Assembly: GCF_026151205.1 (NCBI RefSeq)
Contig: NC_087076.1
Coordinates: 12,199,675-12,263,674, forward strand
Length of the DNA stretch: 64,000 nucleotides
Direction of reading: 5' to 3'
Source of the DNA: Bolinopsis microptera
Lineage: Eukaryota > Ctenophora > Tentaculata > Lobata > Bolinopsidae
Below the pieces are notes generated by a model, which saw only the letters and a program-made list of their open reading frames with translations, was not told the DNA's origin and did no database searches. Every line of letters begins with the position of its first letter. Position 1 is the first letter of the stretch. Of the stretch, positions 48,901-59,029 are shown one piece after another. Position numbers and translations under genes: made by a program.

Positions 48901-51900
48901 ATAAGTACCTTATTATATCAAGTGTGCATGTCCCGAAAGAACCGTAGAAGAAACAGTTATCAGAGTAACAGAGATTTCCTAAATCATTAATATTACAGTA
49001 AACTTTTTCAAACACAAGGAAGTATTTTATCGCGACAGTAATAAACTAACAACCACCTTGCAATCAGCATTACAAGAAACGCGTTCAATCAACTGTTAAT
49101 CTCAAACAGAACGCGCATCACGATTGTACAAATTATCAGAGTTTTAAAGAGAATCTTAGCGCGGCTTTCACACGTGCATTTAAGTTGCACTTAAGTTCAT
49201 TTTTGAACGCGACTTAAGTACATTTTTGTACTTAAGTCTCAAACTTGAAACAGAATAAGTAAACTTTGGGAAATACATAAGTAGAGTTTCGAAAACACTT
49301 TTACTAATTCTACTTAAGTCGACCGTACACTTAAGTGCCACTTAAGCATTTTTTCGGAAAGGACCCCCAGATCCTCTTTCGCACTTGAGTGTAAGAGTGC
49401 CCTTCTTGTGGACCTGATTCGTCGGGTCTTTTCACTTTACTTATTTCGAAGTGATCTTGTGGACCCGATTCGTCGGTTCACGTCATGTATTTCGAAGTGA
49501 TCCAAGCTGATCATAATTCCTTCGGCTTCGGGTCAATGATTTTAAATTGAATATTATACAGTCCAGGTAGCGTACTGTAGTGCGACAGTGTCGGCCTTGA
49601 AAATTCTCTGTCGCACTTCAGGCCCTGCACAGTCACGTTTGCAGTGATGTGCGCTAACAGGAGTGTCAACCAATCTGTAAGTAGCCCTAACACAGTCATA
49701 TGATAATAATAAGTTCATCATAAAACCGCTATGAATAAAACTGCGGACTAGAAATACCGCTTATACTCTTATAGAAGTCCCGATACAATCCTTGATACTG
49801 GTTAATATACGTATTCGTTAATGTTAGCAAATGTTTGAGAAAATGGTTTTCGTCTTCTGAGCTCGAGATCATCGCATGGGCATTGATATGTCTAGTGCGT
49901 TTGACACGATCAAACGCACTACGATTCTTGAACTCCTGAAACTGTGTGCCTGTACTGAGGATGAGCTGAGGATTGTCCGGTTGTTGTTGTCCAACACAAA
50001 GCTACGGGTGAAGGTAAATGGAGTTCTTTCAGCTGAGTTTTTAAGTCTCCTTGGAGCTTTCCAAGGTGACTGTCTATCCGGCTGTCTGTTCACCCTTGTC
50101 TTGGCTGGTGCTTTGAATGAACTTAGATGGACTATAACAATCAGTTTAGATAGGCCGATCCCCCCGATTACTATTGCTGGCCTTCCACTTGACACTGAAT
50201 ATGCTGATGATGTTGACTTCAATGATGAAGAGGAAGACAACTTGAGAGCTATTTTGCCCCAGGCAACAGCTACACTCGAGAAATGGAACCTCTTTGTCAA
50301 TGAAGACAAAACGGACTTCACTCATGTTTATTTAGCTAGTACGGGTGAAGTCGACAGTGATGGAAAATTAGTGTCGGGGAATGAAGCATGGAGGAAAAGT
50401 ATCACTCTAGGGTCCGTCTTGTGTAGCAAAGCTGATACTCAGCGTCGCATAATCCTGGGATATGCTGCCTTTAACAATTACAAGAAGGCCTGGAGTGATA
50501 AACTGCCCCTAAACAAACGTCTAATACTGTATAATGCTTTAGTCGTATCGGTTCTTATGTACAACTCATCCTGTTGGGCCGTCCCCAAAATATTCCTTGA
50601 AAAACTAGATGTTGTTCACCGCAGACATCTTCGCACTATTTTGAATATAAAGTACCCAGGAGTCATCTCCAACAAAAACTTGTATAAACGCTGCAATGCT
50701 GAACCATTGTCAGAAAAAGTGGCCCGTAGTCGGTGGAGAATGTTAGGACATGTTTTGCGGGGTCCTATTGACGGACCAGCGTTTTCTTCCCTCATTTTTG
50801 CCATCAATACACTGGACTTACCAGGGAGAAGAGGAAGACCCCAAAGTAATCTATTCTCGCTGATTGTGCATGATTTATGTAAAAGAAATCTTTATTTGAA
50901 TAATATCTTTGACCTGCATTATCTCCGTAATTTGAGTTATGACAAGAAATATTGGCGGAAATTGCAATGAAGTTTTTAATTTTTAGTTTTTGTTTTAGGG
51001 AAAGATTAGACTTGGGCGTTGTTTTTTTAACTATCCCTTGTTTAGAACTTTGATTTAATAATTTAATAGAGCTCGAGATCTTTCCTTCACGAGCCTGATA
51101 ATAAGCTGAGAACTAGTGGCGAGAGAGGCTGGTGCCACTCGATAAGCCGGTATAATAGCATCTATGACATTCAAGTACATTTTAAAGCAATTTGTCCTTG
51201 AGTATGATAATTATAACCAGTTTAATATTTTTCAGCGTACTCGAAAACATAGTGTTACAAGGTTTTCGCTTCGATTTTCATCCATAAAAAGTCCTTATAT
51301 TTTCGATTCTCTGCCGGCCAGCTGTGTTTAATAATAAATTAGATGTCCCTTACACGCACCTAGCGTACACACCTTACACAACTTACATAGCACCCTATTG
51401 GCTCTGCACAGTCACGTGTGCAGTGACGTGGGCTAATCAGACAGACGCACTCTAAACGTGATCTCTCCTGCGATAACCAAAACAAATCTCCTTCATAACG
51501 TCCATTGGACGCGCACAGTCACGTGCGGGCAGTCACGTGCAGCGTGACTGCCAATCAGATTTTGTTCTATTTTGAGCTGTGCTCGTATTTTGATCTATTT
51601 TAATCTGTTCTCGGGTCCTCATTTTACTTCCTACTTGTGTGGCCAAGTGCCACATATTACATAATATGTTAGTGCCGCAAATGCTACATGATAGTGCCGC
51701 AATTGCCGCATGTTAGTGCCGCAAGTTAGTGCCGCAATTGCTGCAAGTTAGTGCCGCAAGTGCCGCAATTACGTTAAAAGGTTGTCTGGATTCTCTGCCA
51801 GCTAATTCAAAATATTAAATACAAGAGCAGGTTTATGCAGATACTTACTTCTATTATAATGGTACTAAATACCTAACCACTGAGTTATTGATTAAAATGA

Positions 51901-54900
51901 AATATTTTCAGTGCTGAGCACTTATTAAAACCTTTCAGGGGCGAAACAACATGCCACACCTTTTTTAAAAGCTCTATATTTATGAGGGGAAAAATTAAAC
52001 AAAAAAATCTTCAGTCTCGGATTCTAAAATGGTTATAGAAGACCTCGGCTGCTGGAAAGATACATGAAACAGAGCTATACAACCAATTGAAGGGAAACAC
52101 CCTCTACTCAAAGATTCTTACGGATCAAGAACTGATGCGTATATAAAGTGCCTCAAAGCAGCCTTGTCCTTTGGATACAAAGTATTTGCTCTACAGCATG
52201 GAGGTCAGTGTGCAAGTGCAGCAGATGCGGATCAGACCTATAATAAATATGGAGAGTCGAATGCTTGTCGTCATGATGGCCAAGGAGGCCCATGGGCAAA
52301 CCAAGTTTACAAAATAACGTTTGGTGGTGAGTCCAATCATTGCTAGAAATCTTACCTATGGTTTATAGTTTTAGGGAATTGTTTAGAATAAATATTTATT
52401 TAAGTCGCCAATTAGTTCTAGAGAAATTTGGAAAATAGTTGGTTTTTGCCTTCAGAAGAAAAATTATCGGTTTCATCGGTTTTATATCTAGATAAAATCT
52501 AAATCTTTATCTGTTTATCTAGATAAAAGATTTAATACCGATAATGGATAGCCTAAAGTGAGAAAACTTACTCAATTTCCATTACCAGTTAACATAGCAA
52601 AGTATGGGGTAGCAACACAAGAAAGTTTAGATTATGGGGGTGTGGCTACTCGAGCTATTGACGGAGAAACTCAGTAAGTTTAAACTTTCAGTTTAGCGAT
52701 TAATTTAGTTAACAATGTAAGGTCATGTTAATTTAATGATAATGACACGTGTCTGCCCCTATTATATATATATAATAAATAGTTGTTGCTTGGTTTCCCA
52801 AATTGCTCGACTGCAGTTCAGCAGGAGCATTCTAACAATTGAAACAAATGAAATTGTGTGATATCGCAGTGGACCCCATACACATACGAAACGTAAACAA
52901 GAATGCCTTACGAATAAGGAAGCTTGGTGGAAACTAGAATTCTCTACTGATGTGCAAATAGACTGGATACGGATATGGAACGAGATGCGAGAGAGTTATA
53001 GAATCGATGATGCGAAGGTGAAATTAGTCAGGGAATTCAAGTTAAACGTAGTTTTTATACCAATTTCTGTCTAAAACAGCCAAGAAATTGTTCTCACCAA
53101 AAGTACTCTTACAACTCAAAATACTAAAACTCAATTTTTACTGTGCAGATATTGCTAGACAATAAGCTCTGTGGGACGATTAAGTACAAGGAGGGAACAA
53201 ATCCTTACCACATCAACTGTGGCAGTGTGGTAGCCAGAAATATAACCATAATATCTGGAGTGAGTCACGGATGTATTCTATCTTTATGTGAAGTTGAAGT
53301 GTTCTCCACTAATCCACCAGGTTTTTACATTTTCAACAGTCCAAAATTATATTTGGATTTCTATTCCTTTCCTTTTTGTCGACCGTTTAAAAAGCTACAG
53401 TCGAGAACTCCTGTTTCCATGAATAGCGAAAATAATTAACAGCATTTATGTGATGAAAAACTACTAATTTACAATGGGAAACATGCACGGAAAAATTGCC
53501 CAGAAAAATGTAAAGTATTTACGATGATTTTCAGATGTTTGCAGTGATTACGTAGAAAATGGTGCGATGTATCCAGCTGAAGTCATCGAAGGAAGTTCAA
53601 TAACCGTAAATTGTGACAAGGGATTCAGGACAGAAGGAAACTGGGAGTTGGTCTGTAGGAACGGTTCTTTGGGTAATAGATCAAGTGAAAGGTTTCCGAA
53701 ATGCGTTCCTATAAGGACAGGTAAGACTTATTTGATAAAGTGTTGCATATTGAAATAGTTTCCCAAATGTTTCACAAAATTGATTAACCATGGAACTAAA
53801 GGACAGAATCATGTTATAATTCCATACATAATAATAACGTAATGACTAATGATAGAGCTTCGACAACGACCTGGTTTTTACTGTAACCTGAAAGATCAAT
53901 ACAATTTATTCTTTCAGAGGATTGTCAAGTCAAGGCGGATAATGGTTTCCTCAAGTCAGTGTGCCAGGACAGTAGGAGAAAAACTTTTAAGTGCCCATAC
54001 TCAGAGACCCTCTATGAAATTCTTGATATCCAAGCAGATGGAGCTACCTTTAGTGATATTTGCGAAAATGATAAACAATTCTACCAAGCTTGTGTAGACA
54101 GGAACAACGTTCTAGCTAGCACTGATACATTAGTGTGTGGTCATTACATCTGCAATGATTCTAGCAATGAAGAAATTAAAAGCAGCAGATGCGGAGATAC
54201 TGGGAATTAGATTCCTGCAGTAATTTGGTATCCCAGGTAACCCAAGTAACCCAGGTAACCCAGGATAAGGTTTGTTTGGAGTCACAGGAGCAAGTAAGTA
54301 AGGAATGCGATTACATCTGCCATGAGTCGGACTGTCAGGATGAAGCACAATGTAATGGTGTCACGTATGGAGAATTTTGTCAAAACGATTTCTATTTCAG
54401 TATTCTTCGATTAGGTTTAGCTGATGGTCGCAATCAATATCACCGCTGTTCTATGGCATATTACCAATGGGAAAAAACAGAATTTCTGAAAACATACACA
54501 GGTCATGTATGTCAGCATTCTGTATCAGGTTTAACAGTTCCAATCCTCGACTTTACCCGCTGTGCAGCATTCAGATACGATCCTTTTCTTGTTACTGATA
54601 CTGATACATGGTGGGTGACTGAGCCCCTGACTCCGTACTGCACCAATATGATGGAGCAGACAAACTGCACGGATCCCTCAAGAGTTGCTATTTCCTGCAT
54701 GGTCAACGGATTTAGGACTGACATTTCTGTGCTGGTCATGTGCCACGGAAAAACGAATGTTCAAATATGTGATGATGGCATGAAAACAACTGTAAAGATT
54801 TGTCACCTTCCTGTTTAGTCCATAAACATAAAATCTGCGATGGAAATATCGACTGCATTGATCAAAGTGACGAGAAGAACATTGATTGCCAAACAATGAC

Positions 54901-57001
54901 AAATGAAACATGTGTTCGTGTGTTGGGAAATGAAAGTCTTCCAATACCTCTGGCATGGTTAGGTGATGGCATAGTGGACTGTGTTTCTTCAATAGACGAA
55001 AACCCGATATGGCCTACTTGTGGCTCAGCTCAAACACTGAGATACGTAATAAACAACGATTCTTGCACTGATGACTTCTTGTGTTTGAACAGTGAGACCG
55101 AATATATTCCTCTAACACTGATGTGTGATATGATCAACACTTGTGGGAAAGAAAACGAAATCTGTAAGTTGTCCAGAGGCATAACAGAGCTGCCCTCCAC
55201 AGTACATAAGAATGAGAATGGCGCAGAACACCTGGTGCCTTACTGTATGAAAGGCCTAGAAACTCTACAAACACTGAGCAATAATTGTACAAGAAGAAAT
55301 TTCAGATACCCATCTGAGAATACATTCGGAAAAAACAATTCAAAAACAATTAGAATGCCTGAAAAGCCAGTGAACTGTGACTTCACTTTTGGGGAGATGT
55401 ATCTTTTAACAAGCTGCACAGGACAATGTTTAGCATCAGAATGTCCTCTATCCAGACCCATAAGATACGATTCATGTAGTGGGCAGTACCCGAACAGAAT
55501 TTTTACGATTAATAACATGGATTATTTGACTTTTGTCATGCCCTCTAGAGAAACTTATAAAAACGATTACTTTTTGTGCAGGAATAATCGATGTGTGACC
55601 TATGACAAAGTATGCGATCTAGTAGATGATTGTTGGGATGGATCTGATGAGGAGACCTGCACTAACCAATTTCACTGTAACTCTTCCAACACCAGAATTC
55701 CAATATGGCAACAGTGTGACGGACAAATCAACTGTCAAGATTCAAGTGATGAATGTAATGATGGTTGTGGTAAAGAGATTATCGATGGAATCCCTCTAAA
55801 GATATCTTCATGGATCATTGGTTCTCTTGCAGTGGTATTTAACATCATCATCATATCCATTTCTCTGAAGGATCTAAGAGGGGTAAAAACAAGCGTTGGA
55901 CTATTAAATAAACTACTGATCATATTCATCAGCATTGGAGACCTACTTGTAGGAGGATATCTGTTCGCAATATCTATCATAGACAATAGCTACGGGGCAT
56001 CGTACTGCTCCAGACAAACCCAGTGGCTCAGCAGCCAAACATGTTCAATTCTTGGTGTCGTTAGTACCATCGGATCACAGCTTTCGCTTTTTTCCATGAC
56101 ATGTCTCAGCCTCGCAAGATTCGTTGGTATCAAGAATGCTATGAACATCTCAGGCGGCTTTTCTTGGAAGGACAAAACGAAGGTTACTGCATTGCTTATC
56201 CTCATTTTCATGGTATCAGTAGGGATTGCAGTTTCGCCAATAGTGCCACAGTTTGAAGATTTTTTTGTCAACGGAATCAGTTATGACAGTAAAAACCCAA
56301 TGTTTGTAGGATTCCCGGACAAAAAAGTTCACGGACAAGTTATTGAAGCGTACTACGGTAGAACGAAAGGTGATCCAAGTTCTATGAGCTGGAAAATGAT
56401 ATTAGAACTGGTCGATAAAATGTTTTCAGATCTGTATGGGGGATTACAGAAAAGAAAAGTTGACTTTTACGGCAATGATGGCGTGTGTTTGTTCAAATAC
56501 TTTGTTACTGATGAAGATCCTCAGAAAGTATTTGCTTGGTCCATCCTCGCAGTAAACTTCTTCTGCTTCCTCATTATCGTGCTATCCTATTTGTACATCA
56601 ACATAGTATCCATCCGATCTGCAAGATCAATGAATAACAACGAGCAAGTCAATGAAAGGAGCAGAAGAATGCAAAGAAAGATTTCCATCATAATAGCAAC
56701 TGACTTCTGCTGCTGGATTCCGTTCGTGTTGATATCCTGCTTGCACTCACTTTCTGTGTTGGATGCTACTCCCTGGTATGCACTTTTCTCTATAGTCATT
56801 CTACCTATCAATAGCGTCATCAACCCTCTTCTATACGACGATACCGTATCAAAATTTCTCTTTCGACCAGCTGAGAGTTTCAAACGTTCGTTTCGGAATG
56901 TTACAAGCACTTTTAATGCAACCTCCGTTATTCTAACTAGATCTAGAAACACGAGGACCAACCGCAGGGATGAGGCTCAAAACTGTACAACCGAATTGTG
57001 A
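41623..57001 (+). CDS. Mosaic LGR-like GPCR with kringle, F5/8C, sushi and LDLa modules (interrupted)
   Basis: Ten exons join by GT-AG sites in compatible phase: 41623-41701, 42251-42389, 42639-42686, 42870-42943, 52015-52326, 52589-52673, 52870-53017, 53149-53320, 53535-53720, 53918-57001. The product would be a plasma-membrane receptor: signal peptide, kringle, GPWANxVY-type Cys module, F5/8C (fucolectin-like) domain, sushi, Cys-rich region, LDLa repeats, 7TM. The fourth intron is about 9.07 kb and filled by transposons; removing the two outer elements leaves about 1.0 kb. Module boundaries are all phase 1. As written the gene has an in-frame TGA (52065-52067) and two -1 shifts (about 54183-54210 and 54776-54818), so it may be a pseudogene or contain assembly errors. 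The join of the kringle part to the rest is inferred from phase and orientation, not shown by transcript. Ligand unknown. Confidence 0.7.
43675..44502 (+). pseudogene. MULE transposase N-terminal part (FLYWCH finger), catalytic core deleted
   Basis: The ATG at 43696 ([10 protein letters not shown]) is a likelier start than the upstream in-frame codon. Residues about 20-80 form a FLYWCH-type finger ([36 protein letters not shown]). Further on comes the pre-catalytic motif [19 protein letters not shown], which in the family leads into DGTF and the DDE core. Here it jumps, in another frame, to a segment ([14 protein letters not shown]) that in intact proteins follows the catalytic domain. About 200 residues are therefore missing and the frame shifts at about 44278. 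The last residues belong to an inserted element. Confidence 0.8.
44375..45833. mobile_element. Non-coding inverted-repeat element inserted in the MULE transposase
   Basis: The two ends are 21-bp perfect inverted repeats (44375-44395 and 45813-45833) containing cacatattaggtgcg. Just inside are CGCACA/GCACCGCAC-rich runs. The interior holds a 23-bp minisatellite and a section (about 45440-45790) shared with 63120-63415. It has no transposase and lies between two halves of the MULE coding region. Confidence 0.8.
44525..44680. repeat. 23-bp minisatellite (ccctttcgggaccgtgacccagg)
   Basis: Six or so copies of the 23-bp unit, whose core is tttcgggaccgtgacccagg. Left copies are diverged, right copies nearly identical. 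Confidence 0.9.
45823..46158 (+). pseudogene. MULE transposase C-terminal part
   Basis: Encodes the post-catalytic region of FLYWCH-MULE transposases: [33 protein letters not shown] and [13 protein letters not shown], then [11 protein letters not shown] second frame at 45860-45900 carries [10 protein letters not shown], which belongs upstream in the family, so a further frameshift lies near 45895. The frame ends at a stop at 46156-46158. Confidence 0.8.
46549..47108. other. Intron sequence between the MULE and the foldback element
   Basis: No exon or repeat recognised; part of receptor intron 4. Confidence 0.5.
48120..48262. repeat. Palindromic cluster of TAGTGCGACA motifs
   Basis: Motifs gtactctagtgcgaca and their reverse complements (tgtcgcactacagtac) alternate several times. 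A related block recurs at 49560-49620 (caggtagcgtactgtagtgc). Lies inside the foldback element's core. Confidence 0.7.
48298..49368. mobile_element. ~1.07-kb inverted-repeat element rich in ACTTAAGT
   Basis: Bounded by inverted GGGGGTCCTTTCCGAAA (left 48298 inward, right 49368 inward). The first and last 180 bp or so are packed with acttaagt palindromes and gtacttaagt. The centre is AT-rich and non-coding. A MITE-like element nested in the core of the foldback element. Confidence 0.8.
49404..49502. repeat. Two-copy tandem repeat
   Basis: cttgtggacccgattcgtcg followed by ttatttcgaagtgatc occurs twice with minor changes. Confidence 0.7.
49871..51068 (+). pseudogene. 5'-truncated LINE insertion (reverse transcriptase C-terminal two thirds)
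   Basis: A 364-residue uninterrupted frame (49876-50970) begins inside the RT domain at motif A ([13 protein letters not shown]). It contains [13 protein letters not shown] and the catalytic YADD box, then the C-terminal region ([37 protein letters not shown]). The insert is flanked by a 12-bp direct repeat GAGCTCGAGATC (49859-49870 and 51069-51080), a clear target-site duplication. It ends ttaataatttaata, a TAA-rich tail typical of some LINEs. Truncation at the 5' end is typical of target-primed reverse transcription. RT motifs 0-2 and endonuclease are absent, so it is inactive despite the open frame. It differs from the two other endonuclease-type LINEs in this window. Confidence 0.92.
51645..51775. 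repeat. Short tandem repeat TTAGTGCCGCAA
   Basis: Six to eight imperfect copies of gttagtgccgcaa or gtgccgcaattgc between 51670 and 51770, directly outside the foldback element. Confidence 0.75.
52015..53720 (+). CDS. Receptor ectodomain exons: GPWANxVY module, F5/8C domain, sushi
   Basis: Exon 52015-52326 encodes a Cys-rich module common in cnidarian extracellular proteins: [43 protein letters not shown], then [20 protein letters not shown] followed by YKI. The codon after CWKDT is TGA (52065-52067), where relatives usually have a serine or proline; TCA to TGA would be one change. Exons 52589-52673, 52870-53017 and 53149-53320 encode one F5/8C/fucolectin-like domain: [58 protein letters not shown]-like end. 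Exon 53535-53720 encodes one sushi repeat ([19 protein letters not shown], then LVCRNGSLG and FPKC). All outer boundaries of these modules are phase 1. Confidence 0.85.
53918..57001 (+). CDS. Receptor terminal exon: Cys-rich region, LDLa repeats, LGR-like 7TM
   Basis: One long exon read in three successive frames with about 20-nt overlaps: 53918-54210, 54189-54818 and 54776-57001. The first two encode a Cys-rich ectodomain. LDLa-type repeats follow: [18 protein letters not shown] (about 54838-54891), [16 protein letters not shown] (about 55613) and [14 protein letters not shown] (about 55717). The 7TM part starts near 55807 and resembles LGR/relaxin-type receptors: GDLLVGGYL in TM2, [11 protein letters not shown] before TM3, [11 protein letters not shown] in a long second extracellular loop, ARF in place of DRY (56114-56122), CWIP in TM6 (56711-56722) and NPLLY in TM7 (56822-56836). 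No leucine-rich repeats are present. Both shifts are -1, consistent with one missing base each; the second sits at an AAAA run (54782-54786). Confidence 0.88.
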
Positions 57002-57880
57002 AACTATTTTGAAAGTTAAAAAATGCACCTTATATTACGAACTTGATTACAGAAGCTGATATGTGATCCATTGAAACTTGAACCTGTGCAGTTTGATTGG
57101 ATATAAAAATTACAAAATATTTATCTATAATAAGAGAACAGGATGTGTATTTGAGATACCCAAGTGTTAGAGGAATGATCGATCCATTTTGTGATTTTCA
57201 CCCTTTGGTTTTAGTTTTAGTTTTTACAGTACTTATTTGATCTAGCACATCAATATCATTAAGATTAAGAATGTAAATGTTAACTTTTTGCTCCTTTGGA
57301 GAGAAATAGTACAAAGACCTTTAATATAATTATAATTCAAATCAACATTTTGTTTGATTTTGCGTGAATGATGTTGTACAATTGTGATATTCTGTCGATA
57401 TTGTAATTTGATCACCTGAAATTCTACTTTTTACTAATTATTAAATTATTGATTCCAATTAAAAGGAAATTCCACCTCATAACAGTAGAAATGGTAGAAC
57501 AGTATTATCATGAGGATGAGTATAAGTCATATATTAATTTACATTTCGCTTACGACTGGCGCAAGCATGCTGGGCACCAAAATACTTTTTCTTTTGGAGG
57601 TCACTTTAACCACTTTTAGGGGTGCACTGCCGCGGTCCGCTGCGAAATTTTATGACATACCGCGGTTTTTGAGGTTTTAGATCCCAGATCCATTGTCATT
57701 ATACTCAAAGCCATAAGCAATCAAATCAGCGAATACACCTTAAAATTAACAATTTTGTGAATTGGAAAATGTAAAAGTATGGATGATGATTAATCACTCT
57801 ACACTCGACTGTCACGTGAATTTTTCAACCCGTTCTCTAGCTGGTCCCGAACGACTATTCGAAACCTTAACCCATTAATC
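57002..57880. other. 3' flank of the receptor gene
   Basis: Presumed 3' UTR and flank; no clear canonical AATAAA signal could be chosen with confidence, and no other feature recognised. Confidence 0.35.
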
Positions 57881-57950
57881 TGATCCCAACCCTTACCCTA
57901 ACCCAATCCTTAACAACAGCATATGCTGAAACCCTAACCCTAACGAGAAA
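57881..57950. repeat. Short interstitial telomere-like blocks (CCCTAA)
   Basis: Scattered ccctaaccc and aaccctaaccctaac units in two short blocks (about 57892-57906 and 57931-57945), in the orientation opposite to the main array at 4.7-5.0 kb. Confidence 0.55.
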
Positions 57951-58376
57951 TTAGACTAACTTCCTTATACGGTCATATCACGTGATCGAGACGGTTTTTC
58001 ACCAATATCTCGTCAGGGGAGCATTATAACCATATATGTCATGGGACGTTACTGCTCCAATATCTATGAGTTTCTTTCTTGTCACATTAAATCCGACTCC
58101 GAGAAGCAATTGGTTCATGACCATTAAAATGGTTCTGTAATCTAGGATATAGCATAGCCCTATCGTGCCGTATTACAGCTGTTACTGTGTAAGGACAGGT
58201 ACTGCAGTACATACTCTACATACATACTCTACATACTCTACGTATCCCTTGCACCGGACCATACCCTGGTTGTGCCGTTGGTGGTTGGGTAATTTATCAA
58301 AAACTAAGCCTCTGAGGCCTTAGGTATGTTCATAGCACTAATATAACATGCATCTTAGGCACATTTTGGTTTAAGT

Positions 58377-58625
58377 TTGAGGTCTGTATCTCAATCAGAA
58401 GCTGGAATAATCAATAGTGGGGGTCACAGTATGGGCGCAGTAAAAAAGGGCGTGATTCCGAGAGATGCCCCACTGGTGAAAAAGTGTACCCGAGTAATTA
58501 GTGTTATTCAGGGTCATATAAATCGGATAACATCGAGAAACTCCGCGGACGTCCCAATGTCTGCGGGACTTTTGCCAGTAACCCGATTACTAAGGAAAAT
58601 ACAAAAAGCTAAAGTTAATACCTAG
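58377..58625 (+). other. Unassigned 82-aa open frame
   Basis: Plus-strand frame opening at a TTG; the first ATG is 58431 (MGAVKKGVIPRDAPLVKK, about 64 residues). It is basic, lacks a signal peptide or membrane segment, and ends LLRKIQKAKVNT. Composition is coding-like, but no homologous family is recognised and no partner exon is evident. It could be an orphan exon or a captured fragment. Confidence 0.2.
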
Positions 58626-58636
58626 TCTGAACGCTG

Positions 58637-58760
58637 AAATTAGATTACCACAATAGGAAATTGTTTGGAGGTTAAGTATCAGATCTGCAAATCATATTTT
58701 CCTGGATATCCTGTTATTGGCATTTAATATAATAATTATCAGACATTATGCGGAATTTTT
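58637..58760 (+). repeat. Direct repeat flanking BHMT copy B, left copy
   Basis: Diverged copy of 62408-62530: shared gctgaaattagattac, agtatcagatctgcaaatca and atcctgttattggca, then atgcggaatt. Confidence 0.8.
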
Positions 58761-59029
58761 TCATCATCTTCAGATTTCAAATGTGAACTGCAAAATATAC
58801 AATATCATAAGAAATTTAATTAATTCCCAAGAACTGTTATATACTACTAACAACGTTGGTCGCGGTGCCTTGCTGGATGTTGAGTATAACACATTTAACA
58901 GTAACACAAATTTATGTTTAATTCCTGTTCAATTCCTGTTTCATTCCACACCATGAGGAGTAGAAGAGTAGAGGATCTTTAAATAACTGAGTATAATCCT
59001 GCAAAACTGCTTTTGTCTGTAGTGTGCCA

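Larger units (their letters stand above)
47109..51644. mobile_element. Foldback element with ~600-bp inverted arms, itself interrupted
   Basis: The left arm (47109-47712) and right arm (51644 down to about 51069, continuing at 49870-49823) are reverse complements with few differences. Ends read ggccacacaagtagg inward. AAGT lies on both outer sides (47105-47108 and 51645-51648), a likely 4-bp target-site duplication. The right arm is split by a LINE fragment at 49871-51068, and the core holds another inverted-repeat element at 48298-49368. No transposase was recognised. Whole structure lies in receptor intron 4. Confidence 0.85.

Noticed and set aside
47109-51644. A DNA transposon or Penelope-type element encoding its own reverse transcriptase
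   Set aside because: The RT has its own 12-bp target duplication and is 5'-truncated, so it is a later LINE insertion into one arm.
54183-54818. Programmed -1 frameshifting or mini-introns to explain the receptor frame changes
   Set aside because: No slippery heptamer was evident at either overlap. The 27-nt GT-AG stretch at about 54791-54817 would not change frame, and metazoan introns are not that short. Base loss is simpler.
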